DNA from: Gammaproteobacteria bacterium
GTDB lineage: Bacteria; Pseudomonadota; Gammaproteobacteria; Xanthomonadales; SZUA-36
Length of the DNA stretch: 64,000 nucleotides
Direction of reading: 5' to 3'
Assembly: GCA_030426265.1 (NCBI GenBank)
Contig: JAUHYP010000001.1
Coordinates: 62,001-126,000, forward strand
The position numbers were made by a program, and so were the translations under genes. Below are positions 32,561 through 43,710 of this stretch, piece by piece; position 1 is the first letter of the stretch; each line of letters begins with the position of its first letter. The notes below the pieces were generated by a model, which had not been told where the DNA came from, made no database searches, and saw nothing but the letters and a program-made list of their open reading frames with translations.

Positions 32561-32654
32561 GTGCGCGCGATTTGCCGGAAACCCGGATTTGCCAGAAATA
32601 TCTGAAGACCGACGGGGCAGGGCGCCCCGGAAACCAGGAACGAACGAAACGAAC

Positions 32655-33131
32655 ATGAGCGGCAAGCGCCTCGAAGACCTCCTCCAGCCCCTGGTCGAAG
32701 ACCTGGGCTACGAGTTCGTGGGCCTGGAGTACCAGAACAATCCGAAGCAGTCGGTGCTGCGCATCTACATCGACGCCGAGGCGGGCGTGGGCCTGGAGGA
32801 CTGCGAGACGGTGAGCCGCGAGGTCGCGGCCCTGCTCGACGTGGAGGACCCGATCAAGGGCCACTACAACCTGGAAGTTTCCTCGCCCGGGCTGGATCGC
32901 CCGCTGTTCACCCCGGAGCAGTACCAGCAGTTCGCCGGCCACGAGGCCCAGGTGACGCTGTTCGCCCCGGTGGATGGCCGGCGCAAGTTCAAGGGCCCGA
33001 TCCTGGGCCTGGAAGACGGCCTGCTGAAGATGCAGGTGGACGGCGCCGAGGTCGCGCTGGGTTTCGACAACATCGCCAAGGCCAAGCTGGTGCCGGACTG
33101 GGACGCCCTGATGGCGGCCCGCAAGGACTGA
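32655..33131 (+). CDS. rimP: Ribosome maturation factor RimP
   Basis: LVEDLGYEFVGLEY, EVSSPGLDRPL motifs; precedes nusA. Confidence 0.96.
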   Translation: MSGKRLEDLLQPLVEDLGYEFVGLEYQNNPKQSVLRIYIDAEAGVGLEDCETVSREVAALLDVEDPIKGHYNLEVSSPGLDRPLFTPEQYQQFAGHEAQVTLFAPVDGRRKFKGPILGLEDGLLKMQVDGAEVALGFDNIAKAKLVPDWDALMAARKD

Positions 33132-33190
33132 GCGACCGCTCCTGGCGATCGACGCACGAACGAATGAATTCCTGATGGGGATCAACAACG

Positions 33191-34711
33191 ATGAGTAAAG
33201 AAATTCTGATGGTGGTCGACGCCGTCTCCAACGAGAAAGGCGTGGCCAAGGACGTGATCTTCGAGGCCCTGGAAGCGGCCCTGGCCTCCGCGGCCAAGCG
33301 GCGCAGCGACGAGGAAATCGGCGTGCGCGTGGCCATCGACCGCAGCACTGGCGAGTACGAGACCTTCCGTCGCTGGGAAGTGCTGGAGGACGACGCGGAA
33401 ATCGAGTTTCCCGAAGCCCAGTACACCGTGACCCAGGCGCGTGAGATCCAGGCCGACATCGAGGCCGGCGGCTTCATCGAAGAGCCCATGGAAAACCCGG
33501 AATTCGGCCGCATCGCCGCCCAGACCGCCAAGCAGGTCATCGTGCAGCGTGTGCGCGAGGCCGAGCGCGCCCAGGTGGTCGAGCAGTACCAGGACCGCGC
33601 CGGCGAACTGGTCAACGGCATCGTCAAGCGCATCGAGCGCGGCAACGTCTACCTGGACCTGGGTGGCAATGCAGAAGCCTTCATCGCTTCGCGCCACATG
33701 ATCCAGGGTGAGACCGTGCGCCCGGGCGATCGCCTGCGCGCCTACCTGTACGAGGTGCGCTCCGAGCTGCGGGGCCCGCAGCTGTTCGCCAGCCGCACCA
33801 TCAAGGAATTCCTGATGTCCCTGTTCGAGCTCGAAGTGCCGGAAATCGGCCAGGGCCTGATCGACATCATGGGCGCGGCCCGCGACCCGGGCCGCCGCGC
33901 CAAGATCGCCGTGCGCTCCAACGACCCGCGCACCGATCCCATCGGCGCCTGCGTGGGCATGCGCGGTTCGCGCGTGCAGGCCGTCAGCAACGAGCTGGCC
34001 GGCGAGCGCATCGACATCATCCTCTGGGACGACAACCCGGCCCAGTTCGTGATTAACGCCATGGCGCCGGCCGAAGTGGCCTCCATCGTGGTCGACGAGG
34101 AGTCGAACGCCATGGACCTGGCCGTCGAGGAGCCGAACCTGTCGCAGGCCATCGGCCGCGGCGGGCAGAACGTGCGCCTGGCCAGCGAGCTGTCCGGTTG
34201 GGAACTCAACGTGATGACCGTCGAGGACGCCGAGGCCAAGGGCGAGGACGAGGCCAAGAAGCTGGTCGAGAAGTTCATGGAGCGCCTGGACGTGGGCGAG
34301 GACGTCGCCACCATCCTGGTCTCGGAAGGCTTCAGCAGCGTGGACGAGGTGGCCTACGTGCCCGAATCCGAACTGCTGGACGTGGAGGAGTTCGACGAGG
34401 AGATCGTCGAGGAACTCCGCCGCCGCGCGCGCGACGCCCTGCTCACGCAGCTCATCGCCAAGGAGGAAGTGCTGGACGAGAACCGCCCGGCCGAAGACCT
34501 CCTGGGCCTGGAAGGCATGACCGAACGTCTCGCCTACCGCCTGGCCGAACGCGGCGTGCGGACCCAGGAAGACCTGGCCGAACTCGCCGTGGACGAACTC
34601 CAGGAAGTGGACGAGGACCTGGACGAGGAAGCCGCGGCAGCGCTGATCATGGCCGCCCGGGCGCCCTGGTTCGCCGAGGAAGAGGCAGAAACCGAGGAAG
34701 AAGAAGCCTGA
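33191..34711 (+). CDS. nusA: Transcription termination/antitermination protein NusA
   Basis: [49 protein letters not shown]. Confidence 0.97.
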   Translation: MSKEILMVVDAVSNEKGVAKDVIFEALEAALASAAKRRSDEEIGVRVAIDRSTGEYETFRRWEVLEDDAEIEFPEAQYTVTQAREIQADIEAGGFIEEPMENPEFGRIAAQTAKQVIVQRVREAERAQVVEQYQDRAGELVNGIVKRIERGNVYLDLGGNAEAFIASRHMIQGETVRPGDRLRAYLYEVRSELRGPQLFASRTIKEFLMSLFELEVPEIGQGLIDIMGAARDPGRRAKIAVRSNDPRTDPIGACVGMRGSRVQAVSNELAGERIDIILWDDNPAQFVINAMAPAEVASIVVDEESNAMDLAVEEPNLSQAIGRGGQNVRLASELSGWELNVMTVEDAEAKGEDEAKKLVEKFMERLDVGEDVATILVSEGFSSVDEVAYVPESELLDVEEFDEEIVEELRRRARDALLTQLIAKEEVLDENRPAEDLLGLEGMTERLAYRLAERGVRTQEDLAELAVDELQEVDEDLDEEAAAALIMAARAPWFAEEEAETEEEEA

Positions 34712-34776
34712 GTACGACCGAAGGCTGAACAGAAGAACGCACCGCAACCCCGGGGAACGAGCAACAGGAGCAACAC

Positions 34777-37320
34777 ATGTCAAACGTAACCGTCTCACAA
34801 CTGGCCGAAGTGCTCGGCGTGAGCGTCGACAAACTGCTGGACCAGCTGAAGCAGGCCGGCATCGAGGCGGCCTCCGGTGAGGAGTCCGTGTCCAATGACG
34901 ACAAGAAGAAGCTCCTGGCCCACCTGCGCGCCAGCCACGGCAAATCCGAGTCGGACGCCACGGCGCCGCGCCGGGTGACGCTCAAGCGCCGTTCCCACAG
35001 CGAGCTGCGCATCCCCGGCAGCGGTCCGCGCGCCACCACCAAGACGGTGAACGTGGAGTTCCGCAAGAAGCGCACCTACGTCAAGCGCGACGCCCTGCAG
35101 GAACACCAGGCCGAGGACGAGGAACGCGAAGCCGCGCGTCGCGCCCTGGAAGAATCCCGCGCCCAGCGCGAGGCCGAGGCCCGCAAGGTGCAGGAAGAGC
35201 AGGACGCCAAGGCCCGCCAGGCGGCCGAGGAATCCGCCCGCGAGGAAGCCGAGCAGGCCGCGAAGAAGGAACAGGAAGAACTGGCCCGCCGCGAAGCCGA
35301 GGCCCAGGCCCGCGAGGCCGAGGAACAGCGCCGCGCCGAAGAGAAAGTGCGCCGCGAGGAAGAAGAGCGCGCGCGCCGCTTCGCCGAGGAAGAAGAGCGC
35401 AAGCGCAAGAAAGCGGCGGAGAAGAAGCCCGCCACGCGCTACGGCCGCAAGGAACTGCACGTGGCCGGCGGCGCCGTCGATCGCCGGCGCAAGCCGACCC
35501 GTCGCATCGCCCGTGGCGCTTCGCGCCCCAGCGAGCACGGCTTCTCCCGGCCCACGGCCCCCGTGGTGCGCGAGATCCAGGTGCCGGACACCATCTCCGT
35601 GGCCGACCTGGCCAAGCTGATGGCGGTCAAGGCCGGCGAGGTGATCAAGGTGCTGATGGGTATGGGCACCATGGTGACCATCAACCAGGTCCTGGACCAG
35701 GACACGGCCATCCTCGTTGTCGAGGAAATGGGCCACTCCGCCCGCGCCGCTGAAGAGAAGGACATCGAGGCCGAACTGCTGATCGAGGACGAAGAGGAAA
35801 TGGGCGATGCCCTGCCGCGTCCCCCGGTGGTGACGGTCATGGGCCACGTCGACCACGGCAAGACCTCCCTGCTCGACCACATCCGCAAGAGCCGCGTGGC
35901 GGCCGGCGAGGCCGGCGGGATCACGCAGCACATCGGCGCCTACCACGTGCAGACGCCCAAGGGCGGCATCACCTTCCTGGACACCCCGGGCCACGCGGCC
36001 TTCACGGCGATGCGCGCCCGCGGCGCCCAGTCCACGGACATCGTGATCCTGGTGGTCGCGGCCGATGACGGCGTGATGCCGCAGACCGAAGAAGCCATCC
36101 AGCACGCGCGCGCCGCCGGCGTGCCGCTGATCGTGGCCGTGAACAAGATGGACAAGCCCGAAGCCGACATGGATCGCGTCAAGAGCGAACTGGCGGCCAA
36201 GGAAGTCGTGCCCGACGATTGGGGCGGGGAGGAGCAGTTCATTCCCGTTTCCGCCCACACCGGACAGGGCATCGACGAACTGCTCGAGGCCATCGGTCTG
36301 CAGGCCGAACTGCTGGAGCTCAGGGCGGTCAGGGACCGTACGGCCCGTGGCACCGTCATCGAATCCAGCCTGGACAAGGGCCGCGGCCCGCTGGCCACGG
36401 TGCTGGTGCAGGAAGGCACGCTCAAGCACGGCGACATGATGCTGGCCGGCCAGGAAATCGGCCGCGTGCGCGCCATGTTCGACGAGACCGGCGCCAAGGT
36501 CACCGAGGTCGGCCCCTCCATGCCAGTACAGGTCCTGGGCCTGTCGGGCGTGCCGATGGCCGGCGACGAAGTGCTGGTGGCCGCCAACGAGCGCAAGGCG
36601 CGCGAAGCCGCCGCCCAGCGCCAGGAGCGCGAGCGCGAAGGCCGCCTGGCCGAGAAGCAGGCCGCGAACCTGCAGAACCTGTTCGAGAGCATGGGCAAGG
36701 ACGAGCAGCTGCAGGTCAACCTGCTGGTGCGCGCCGACGTGCAGGGCAGCGTGGAAGCGCTGCGCGACGCCCTGCTCAATCTGGCCAACGAGGACGTGAA
36801 GGTCAACATCGTCGCTTCCGGCGTGGGCGCCATCACCGAGTCGGACGCCTCGCTGGCGCAGGCCTCCGGCGCCATCATCATCGGCTTCAACGTGCGCGCT
36901 GACGCCACGGCCCGCAAGATGATCCAGGAGAGCGACCTCGACCTGCACTACTACAGCGTGATCTACGACGCGATCGACGAGGTCAAGAAGGCCATCTCCG
37001 GCATGCTCGGCACCGAGACGCGCGAGAGCATCATCGGCCTGGCCCAGGTGAAGGACGTGTTCCGCTCCTCCAGCCACGGCCCGATCGCGGGCTGCCTGGT
37101 GATCGAAGGCGTGGTGCGCCGCGAGAATCCGATTCGCGTGCTGCGCGACAACGTGGTGATCTTCGAGGGCGAGCTGGAATCCCTGCGCCGCTTCAAGGAC
37201 GACGTGAAGGAAGTGCAGTCCGGCACCGAGTGCGGCATCGGCGTGAAGCAATACAACGACGTGAAGCCCGGCGACCAGATCGAGTGCTTCGAGCGCGTCG
37301 AGGTGCAGCGGAGCCTCTGA
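34777..37320 (+). CDS. infB: Translation initiation factor IF-2
   Basis: [40 protein letters not shown]; charged N-terminal region. Confidence 0.98.
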   Translation: MSNVTVSQLAEVLGVSVDKLLDQLKQAGIEAASGEESVSNDDKKKLLAHLRASHGKSESDATAPRRVTLKRRSHSELRIPGSGPRATTKTVNVEFRKKRTYVKRDALQEHQAEDEEREAARRALEESRAQREAEARKVQEEQDAKARQAAEESAREEAEQAAKKEQEELARREAEAQAREAEEQRRAEEKVRREEEERARRFAEEEERKRKKAAEKKPATRYGRKELHVAGGAVDRRRKPTRRIARGASRPSEHGFSRPTAPVVREIQVPDTISVADLAKLMAVKAGEVIKVLMGMGTMVTINQVLDQDTAILVVEEMGHSARAAEEKDIEAELLIEDEEEMGDALPRPPVVTVMGHVDHGKTSLLDHIRKSRVAAGEAGGITQHIGAYHVQTPKGGITFLDTPGHAAFTAMRARGAQSTDIVILVVAADDGVMPQTEEAIQHARAAGVPLIVAVNKMDKPEADMDRVKSELAAKEVVPDDWGGEEQFIPVSAHTGQGIDELLEAIGLQAELLELRAVRDRTARGTVIESSLDKGRGPLATVLVQEGTLKHGDMMLAGQEIGRVRAMFDETGAKVTEVGPSMPVQVLGLSGVPMAGDEVLVAANERKAREAAAQRQEREREGRLAEKQAANLQNLFESMGKDEQLQVNLLVRADVQGSVEALRDALLNLANEDVKVNIVASGVGAITESDASLAQASGAIIIGFNVRADATARKMIQESDLDLHYYSVIYDAIDEVKKAISGMLGTETRESIIGLAQVKDVFRSSSHGPIAGCLVIEGVVRRENPIRVLRDNVVIFEGELESLRRFKDDVKEVQSGTECGIGVKQYNDVKPGDQIECFERVEVQRSL

Positions 37321-37751
37321 TGGTCCCTCGGGACTTCAACCGCGCCGAACGCGTCGCCGGCGAGATGCGCCGGGAACTGGCCCGACTGATCCAGTTCGAG
37401 GTCAAGGACCCGGCGGTCGGCTTCGTCAGCCTGTCCGACGTGGAAGTGTCCCGGGACCTGTCCCATGCGCGGGTGTACATCACCGTGTTCGAGGAAGCGC
37501 AGGCCAAGGACAGCCTCAAGGCCCTGAACCGGGCCGCCGGCTTCCTGCGCCGGCGCCTCGGACAGGAGATGCGCCTGCGCGTGGTGCCTGAACTGAGCTT
37601 TCGGCACGACGCCTCGGTGGAGACGGGCCGGCGCATGGACCGGCTGATCGACGAGGCCGTCGCCTCGAATGCGGGCCACGAAGACATTCCGGAGCACGGC
37701 GACCTGCCCGATGGCTCCGCCGCGCCGGAAGACGACGAGCCCACCTCTTGA
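37320..37751 (+). CDS. rbfA: Ribosome-binding factor A
   Basis: RVAGEMRRELARLIQFEVKDPAVGFVSLSDVEVSRDLSHARVYITVF. Confidence 0.96.
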   Translation: MVPRDFNRAERVAGEMRRELARLIQFEVKDPAVGFVSLSDVEVSRDLSHARVYITVFEEAQAKDSLKALNRAAGFLRRRLGQEMRLRVVPELSFRHDASVETGRRMDRLIDEAVASNAGHEDIPEHGDLPDGSAAPEDDEPTS

Positions 37752-38674
37752 GCCGTCGCCGCAAGGGCCGCTCCGTTCACGGCGTGGTCCTGCTCGACAA
37801 GCCCGCCGGGCTGTCCTCCAACCAGGCCCTGCAACGCGTCCGGCGCCTGTTCGACGCCCGCAAGGCCGGGCACACCGGCACCCTCGACCCCTTCGCCACC
37901 GGCTTGCTGCCCCTGTGTTTCGGCGAGGCCAGCAAGACCACGGCCTGGCTGCTCGACGCCAGCAAGGCCTATCGCGCCGAGGCGCTTTTCGGCGAAGCCA
38001 CGGCCACCGGTGACCCCGAGGGCGAGGTGGTGGCCACCGGCCCCATTCCCGATATCGACCTGGAAGGCTTCACGGCGCTGCTGTCCGGAATGACCGGCGA
38101 GATCGATCAGGTCCCACCCATGTACTCGGCCCTCAAGCACGAGGGGCGCCCCCTCTACGAACTCGCCCGCCAGGGCATCGAGGTCCCCCGCAAGGCTCGG
38201 ACCGTCACCCTGCATGCCCTGGACCCACTGGACTGGATGCCGCCGGTACTTGCGTTCGAGGTGCACTGCTCCAAGGGCACCTACATCCGCACCCTGGCCG
38301 AGGACATCGCCGCCTCCCTGGGCACGGTCGCCCACCTGCAGTCCCTGCGCCGCCTGCGCGTCGGTCCCTTCGACGGCGCGGGCATGGTCACCCTGGAACA
38401 ACTCGAGGCCGCTGCGACAGCCGGAACCCTGGACGAGCACCTGCTCCCCGTCGACGCCGGCCTGGCCGGATGGCCCACCGTGGACCTGGACGAACAGGGC
38501 GCCACCGCCTTCACCAACGGCAACGCCGCCGCCGCGCCGCCGGGCGGCTACGAAATCGGGTCGAGCGAACCGCCGAGCCTCGTTCGGGTGCTTGGACCGG
38601 ATGAGGTTCCTCTGGGCATCGGCGAACTCCGCGCCGGCACCGTCCAACCCAAGCGCGTATTTCGGTTCGACTGA
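37748..38674 (+). CDS. truB: tRNA pseudouridine(55) synthase TruB
   Basis: GVVLLDKPAGLSSNQALQ, GHTGTLDPFATGLLPLCFGEASK. Confidence 0.97.
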   Translation: MSRRRKGRSVHGVVLLDKPAGLSSNQALQRVRRLFDARKAGHTGTLDPFATGLLPLCFGEASKTTAWLLDASKAYRAEALFGEATATGDPEGEVVATGPIPDIDLEGFTALLSGMTGEIDQVPPMYSALKHEGRPLYELARQGIEVPRKARTVTLHALDPLDWMPPVLAFEVHCSKGTYIRTLAEDIAASLGTVAHLQSLRRLRVGPFDGAGMVTLEQLEAAATAGTLDEHLLPVDAGLAGWPTVDLDEQGATAFTNGNAAAAPPGGYEIGSSEPPSLVRVLGPDEVPLGIGELRAGTVQPKRVFRFD

Positions 38675-38791
38675 AACTTCACTCCGGGACTGAACCCCCC
38701 TCCTGTCCGGCCAATTGGGGCTTTCACCGAGTGGTCTGGAGCGACTGGAGTCAATCCGTCCGAAACCCCCGAAAAAACAGCACCTCAAGGC

Positions 38792-38820
38792 TTGTGAGGG
38801 GGGCACTTCACGCGTACAAT
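38792..38820 (+). promoter_or_regulatory. Putative sigma70 promoter of rpsO-pnp (TTGTGA-N17-TACAAT)
   Basis: Hexamers with exact 17-bp spacing in the truB-rpsO intergenic region. Confidence 0.75.
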
Positions 38821-38933
38821 ATGCCGCTCTTTCAACCCCGGGGCTTTCCGAGGGCTTTGCAAAGACTCTTCCCCTGGGAGTTCCAGGGCGGGTTTTTACA
38901 AAGGCCTCGAGGCTCTAGTCATGGAGATTAACC

Positions 38934-39203
38934 ATGTCTTTGAACGCTGAGGCAAAAAGCCAGATCGTCGACGAATACAAACGCTCAGAGAGCGACACCG
39001 GCTCCCCCGAGGTGCAGGTGGCACTGCTGACGGCACGTATTCGTCATCTGACGGACCACTTCAAGACCCACAAGGGCGACCATCACTCGCGTCGCGGCCT
39101 GCTCAAGCTGGTGAACCAGCGCCGCAGTCTGCTCGACTATCTGCGCAAGAAGGATATCGAGCGTTACCGTGACCTGATCGGCCGTCTGGGTCTGCGTCGT
39201 TAA
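38934..39203 (+). CDS. rpsO: 30S ribosomal protein S15
   Basis: [54 protein letters not shown]. Confidence 0.98.
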   Translation: MSLNAEAKSQIVDEYKRSESDTGSPEVQVALLTARIRHLTDHFKTHKGDHHSRRGLLKLVNQRRSLLDYLRKKDIERYRDLIGRLGLRR

Positions 39204-39231
39204 GTCTCTTTTTGTCGATTCGATCCCGGTG

Positions 39232-39269
39232 AAAGCGCTGGCACGACGGTTCCGTTCTGCCAGCGCTTT
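39232..39269 (+). promoter_or_regulatory. Long stem-loop in the rpsO-pnp intergenic region (candidate RNase III/PNPase control element)
   Basis: AAAGCGCTGGCA ... TGCCAGCGCTTT, 12-bp perfect stem upstream of pnp. Confidence 0.75.
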
Positions 39270-39304
39270 GCCGTATCCAAAACTTTTATCGCAGGAAACT
39301 TGAC

Positions 39305-41398
39305 GTGCAGAAATTCACGAAGACGTTCATGTTCGGTGACCACGAGGTCACGCTCGAGACCGGTCGCGTTGCCCGCCAGGCCGACGCCACGGTCATGGTC
39401 AGCATGGCCGACACGGTGGTCATGGTGGCCGCAGTGGGCCGCAAGGAGGCCAACCCCGGCCAGTCCTTCTTCCCGCTGACGGTCAACTACCAGGAAAAAT
39501 TCTACGCCGCGGGCCGCATTCCCGGGGGCTTCTTCAAGCGCGAAGGCCGCCCCACCGAGAAGGAAGTGCTGACCTGCCGCCTGATCGACCGCCCCATCCG
39601 CCCGCTGTTCCCGAAAGGCTTCCTGAACGAAGTCCAGGTCACCGCCAACCTGCTGTCCCAGAACCCGCAGGTCGACGGTGACATTCCGGCCATGATCGGC
39701 GCTTCCGCCGCCCTGGCCCTGTCCGGCATGCCCTTCGCGGGCCCGATCGGCGCCGCCAAGGTCGGTTACGTGGGCGGCCAGTACGTGCTCAACCCCACCG
39801 CCGACCAGCTGGCCGAATCCGACCTGGAACTGATCGTGGCCGGTACGGAAAAGGCCGTGCTGATGGTGGAGTCGGAAGCCAAGCTGCTGTCCGAAGAAGT
39901 GATGCTGGGCGCCGTGACCTTCGGTCACCAGGCGATGCAAGCCGTGGTCCAGGCCATCAACGAACTGTGCGCCGAAGTCGGCGTCAACAAGTGGGACTGG
40001 CAGGCGCCGGTGGAAGACACCGAGCTGAAAGCCCAGGTTCAGGCCGCCGCGAACGAAGGCCTGGCCGCTGCCTACGCCATCTCCGACAAGCTGGCGCGCC
40101 GCGACGCCGTCACCGAGGTGAAGAACCAGGTGATCGCGCAGCTGTGTGACGAGGCGGACGAGTCCAAGCCGAAGGCCGGTGACGTCAGCAACTACTTCCA
40201 CAAGGTCGAGAAAGGCCTGGTGCGCGAGCGTGTGCTCAGCGGCCAGCCGCGCATCGACGGCCGTTCACCGACCGACGTGCGCGCCATCACCGTGGAAGCC
40301 GGCGTGCTGCCGCGCACCCACGGTTCGGCGCTGTTCACCCGTGGTGAGACGCAGGCCATCGTGACCGTGACCCTGGGCACCACCCGGGACGCGCAGATCA
40401 TCGACGCCGTGACCGGGGAGTACAAGGACCCGTTCATGCTGCACTACAACTTCCCGCCGTTCTGCGTGGGCGAGACCGGTTTCATGGGCGGTCCCAAGCG
40501 CCGCGAGATCGGCCACGGCCGCCTGGCGCGCCGCGGCATTTCCGCCGTGCTGCCGTCCCCGGAAGCCTTCCCCTACGTGATCCGCGTGGTCTCCGAGATC
40601 ACCGAGTCCAACGGTTCCTCCTCCATGGCCTCCGTGTGCGGTTCCTCGCTGTCCCTGATGGACGCAGGCGTGCCGGTGAAGGCCCCGGTGGCGGGCATCG
40701 CCATGGGCCTGGTGAAGGAAGGCGACCGTTTCGCCGTGCTGTCCGACATCCTGGGTGACGAAGACCACCTGGGCGACATGGACTTCAAGGTGGCCGGTAC
40801 CTCAGAGGGCATCACCGCCCTGCAGATGGACATCAAGATCGAAGGCATCAACGAGGAGATCATGAAGATCGCCCTCGCGCAGGCCAACGAAGGTCGCAGC
40901 TTCATCCTTGGCGAGATGAACAAGGTGATCGACAAGCCGCGCGCCGAGATGAGCGAATTCGCTCCGCGCCTGATGACCATCAAGATCCACCCGGACAAGA
41001 TCCGCGATGTGATCGGCAAGGGGGGTGTCACCATCCGCGGCATCACCGAGGAAACCGGCGCCACGATCGACATCGCCGACGACGGCACCATCACCATCGG
41101 TTCCGTGGACAAGGCGGCCGGCGACGAAGCGCGCAAGCGCATCGAGCAGATCACCGCCGACATCGAGCCGGGCCAGGTGTTCGAAGGCAAGGTCATCAAG
41201 ATCATGAACTTCGGCGCCTTCGTTTCCCTGACCCCGGGCCGTGACGGCCTGGTGCACATCTCCCAGCTCTCCGACGAGCGCGTGGAAGAAGTCACCGACG
41301 TGGTCAAGGAAGGCGAGATCGTGAAGGTGAAAGTGCTTGAAGTGGACAAGCAGGGCCGCATCCGCCTGTCCATGAAGGAAGTCGACAAGGCCGACTGA
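39305..41398 (+). CDS. pnp: Polyribonucleotide nucleotidyltransferase (GTG start)
   Basis: 697 aa; KH-S1 C-terminus [22 protein letters not shown] and S1 domain. Confidence 0.98.
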   Translation: MQKFTKTFMFGDHEVTLETGRVARQADATVMVSMADTVVMVAAVGRKEANPGQSFFPLTVNYQEKFYAAGRIPGGFFKREGRPTEKEVLTCRLIDRPIRPLFPKGFLNEVQVTANLLSQNPQVDGDIPAMIGASAALALSGMPFAGPIGAAKVGYVGGQYVLNPTADQLAESDLELIVAGTEKAVLMVESEAKLLSEEVMLGAVTFGHQAMQAVVQAINELCAEVGVNKWDWQAPVEDTELKAQVQAAANEGLAAAYAISDKLARRDAVTEVKNQVIAQLCDEADESKPKAGDVSNYFHKVEKGLVRERVLSGQPRIDGRSPTDVRAITVEAGVLPRTHGSALFTRGETQAIVTVTLGTTRDAQIIDAVTGEYKDPFMLHYNFPPFCVGETGFMGGPKRREIGHGRLARRGISAVLPSPEAFPYVIRVVSEITESNGSSSMASVCGSSLSLMDAGVPVKAPVAGIAMGLVKEGDRFAVLSDILGDEDHLGDMDFKVAGTSEGITALQMDIKIEGINEEIMKIALAQANEGRSFILGEMNKVIDKPRAEMSEFAPRLMTIKIHPDKIRDVIGKGGVTIRGITEETGATIDIADDGTITIGSVDKAAGDEARKRIEQITADIEPGQVFEGKVIKIMNFGAFVSLTPGRDGLVHISQLSDERVEEVTDVVKEGEIVKVKVLEVDKQGRIRLSMKEVDKAD

Positions 41399-41421
41399 GC
41401 CACCACTTCCGAGTGAACCAG

Positions 41422-41451
41422 AAACGGCGCCCGGTGGGCGCCGTTTTTTTT
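41422..41451 (+). terminator. Intrinsic terminator of pnp
   Basis: AAACGGCGCCC-GGT-GGGCGCCGTTTTTTTT. Confidence 0.93.
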
Positions 41452-41562
41452 CGCCTCCGCACGGTCATTTCCGGCGGCGGTAAGGCGTGAAACCGCGGTC
41501 TATACTTCCATCTCCAGAATCATTCCCTGTCGAGATTCGATCGGCACACGGCTGACAGCCTC

Positions 41563-42861
41563 ATGCATACCGCGAAGATCCTTGTCCTCATCGTGTTGGC
41601 GCTTCAGGCCGGGACGGCACATGCCCGGGACTGGGTGGCCGATGCGGAACAGACCCTCACCAATCCGCGCAGCAGCGAGCAGGAGCGGCTGGATGCGCTC
41701 CAGTTGCTGGAGGTGCGAACGTCCAGCGAAGCCGGCGCGATCGTGCTTGGCCAGGTGTTGTCGTCCGATGACAGCGTCCGGGTCCGCAAGGCGGCCGCCA
41801 GCGCCCTGTGGGGACACGAACACGCCCTGCTCGCGGAAGCGGCGTTGCGTCATGCGCTGCAGGATGATCCGGAAGTCTCGGTGCGCGCAGCGGGCGCGCT
41901 TCACGCCGCCGGCGTGGCCTCGGGAGAAGTCGCGGACGGCTTTCGTCGCGGACTGGATTCCCGCAATCGCGGAACGGCCTTCAGCGCCGCCCGCGGCCTG
42001 GCGGGTGTCGATCCCCCCGAATCGTTGTTGCCGGCCATGCTGGCGTACCTGGACTGGCAGCTGGAGCAGGGGGATGTCCAGGGTGCATTCACCGCGCAGG
42101 AAGCGCTGGAGAAACTGGTCGATCACGGCCTGGATGACGCGGCCTACCGGGCCCTGGCCGTATATGTCGAAAGCGGCGGCCCCGGCGCCCCCTACGCCCT
42201 GGCTTCCCTGGCGGAACTTTCCGATCGTCCAGTCGGCCACGTTCAATGGCTCGAGCAGCTTGCGGAGCGATCCCCTTCGTCCGAGGTGCGCGCCGTCGCC
42301 ATTCGCCAACTCGGCTTCAGCGAGCCCACCGCGCCGACCCTGGGCGCCATTGCCGATGGCCTGGTCGATGCTTCCCCCGACGTCCAGCAGAACGCGATTT
42401 CCGCGTGTGGGCAACAGGCAGGATCGGCGGGTACCGACTGCATCCTGCGGTTGGCGGCGCTCCTTGGAGGCGCCCCGGATGACGACATCCGTGCCGATGC
42501 CGGCGAAGCGCTGGGAGATATCCTGGGCCAGACGGAAGGGGTCGATGTTCCGGACGGCGTCTGGGAGGCCGTTCGTGACGCCGCCCTGAATGACCCGGAC
42601 GATGATGTCCGTGAACATGCGATCGAGGCATTGGCCGACATGCCCGGAGACACGCCCCGAACGCTGGCGGCATTGGCGGAGATCGCCGGTGTCGATTCCC
42701 TTGCGTACAACCAGGCGCGGGCGCTGGGCCGGCTTGCCCGGATGGTTGGATACCCGGGAACGGATGTGCCGGAATCCGTTCGTGAACACGTGGCGCCGCT
42801 CGTGAATGACGAAGACGCCGAAGTCGCCCGACTCGCCAGGTTGGTGATCGACGCCCTCTAG
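41563..42861 (+). CDS. Secreted HEAT-repeat-like protein
   Basis: N-terminal signal peptide (KILVLIVLALQAGTAHA), repeated alpha-helical V/R/A/A/L pattern (RKAAASALW, VRAAGALHAAG, VREHAIEALADM). Confidence 0.7.
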   Translation: MHTAKILVLIVLALQAGTAHARDWVADAEQTLTNPRSSEQERLDALQLLEVRTSSEAGAIVLGQVLSSDDSVRVRKAAASALWGHEHALLAEAALRHALQDDPEVSVRAAGALHAAGVASGEVADGFRRGLDSRNRGTAFSAARGLAGVDPPESLLPAMLAYLDWQLEQGDVQGAFTAQEALEKLVDHGLDDAAYRALAVYVESGGPGAPYALASLAELSDRPVGHVQWLEQLAERSPSSEVRAVAIRQLGFSEPTAPTLGAIADGLVDASPDVQQNAISACGQQAGSAGTDCILRLAALLGGAPDDDIRADAGEALGDILGQTEGVDVPDGVWEAVRDAALNDPDDDVREHAIEALADMPGDTPRTLAALAEIAGVDSLAYNQARALGRLARMVGYPGTDVPESVREHVAPLVNDEDAEVARLARLVIDAL

Positions 42862-42865
42862 GCGA

Positions 42866-43630
42866 TCAGTGATAGAGCGGGTCGAAGGTCGCCGGGTCAC
42901 GGACCAGGCGCGGCGTTTCTCCGGCAAAGCGGCGAAAGTCCCGGGTCATGTGGGGTTGGTCCGCGTATCCCGCCGCCAGGGCGGCTTCGACCAGGCTGGT
43001 CGCACCCCCCTTGATCGCTGTCCGCGCCCGGTGGAATCGCGCCAGGCGCAAATAGAATGCGGCCGTCAGTCCGGTGCAGCGCTCGAAATGGCGGTTGAGC
43101 GTCCGGACGCTGACCTCCGCCTGCCTCGCCGCGTCCTCCAGTGAGTTGACAGTCCCCGTTTCCATGCAGGAGATGACCTGCCGGGCGAGATGGCTGGCTT
43201 CCGGAAGAGGGACATTCGCCAACAGCGCGTCCGCCGTGTCCATGAACGCTTCCAGCGAGCGGGCCCCGGGCAGATCGAATCCGAGTGGCGCCAGCACGCT
43301 CAGTCGGTCACGAAGCTCCGCGGGCCTAGGGCTCAGGGCGCCAACGGCCCAGGGGTGCAGGCGAAGTCCCATGACGTCCATGTCCGCGTCCTGTTCGATG
43401 ACCAGCACGCGGGTCAGCGGCCCGTAGAGGAACGCCCGGGGCTGCCGCACGGGACCGGCGCCCACCCGAAGCTCCCGTGGCGGGGTGGCCGCATGCACGA
43501 TCAGTTCACAGCGACCGTCAGGGGCGATCACCTGTTTGCCGCGTTCCCCCGATCTCAGCCGCCAGGCTCCCTCCGCGAGATGCGCCAGCCGCGCTCCTGC
43601 TGGCAGGTACTCGTACACCGGGTCGGTCAT
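42866..43630 (-). CDS. AraC family transcriptional regulator
   Basis: C-terminal HTH: ARQAEVSVRTLNRHFERCTGLTAAFYLRLARFHRAR...AAGYADQPHMTRDFRRFAGETP. Confidence 0.92.
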   Translation of the reverse strand: MTDPVYEYLPAGARLAHLAEGAWRLRSGERGKQVIAPDGRCELIVHAATPPRELRVGAGPVRQPRAFLYGPLTRVLVIEQDADMDVMGLRLHPWAVGALSPRPAELRDRLSVLAPLGFDLPGARSLEAFMDTADALLANVPLPEASHLARQVISCMETGTVNSLEDAARQAEVSVRTLNRHFERCTGLTAAFYLRLARFHRARTAIKGGATSLVEAALAAGYADQPHMTRDFRRFAGETPRLVRDPATFDPLYH

Positions 43631-43710
43631 CGGCCGTGTCCTGATCGTTCAATACAGGCACATGGTGACGCACCTACAGTCCTGCGACCAAACCCCAAAG
43701 GAGATATGAC

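Noticed and set aside
32390-32640. Possible small RNA gene (4.5S, 6S or similar) between the two rimP-leader terminators
   Set aside because: No match to the conserved cores I know (4.5S GGUCAGGUCCGGAAGGAAGCAGCC, RNase P, tmRNA) and no clear promoter; better explained as a rimP leader.
35090-35430. Low-complexity E/A/R/K-rich repeat-like DNA
   Set aside because: This is the normal charged N-terminal linker of IF-2, not a separate repeat element.
34795-37251. 818-aa antisense ORF opposite infB
   Set aside because: Mirror of infB codon bias; no motif, no start context.
38715-38918. Small ORFs (66-67 aa) upstream of rpsO
   Set aside because: They overlap the predicted rpsO promoter and leader and have no SD or recognisable product.
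41500-42927. 475-aa antisense ORF opposite the HEAT-like gene
   Set aside because: The + strand ORF has a signal peptide and repeat structure; the antisense one has no recognisable features.
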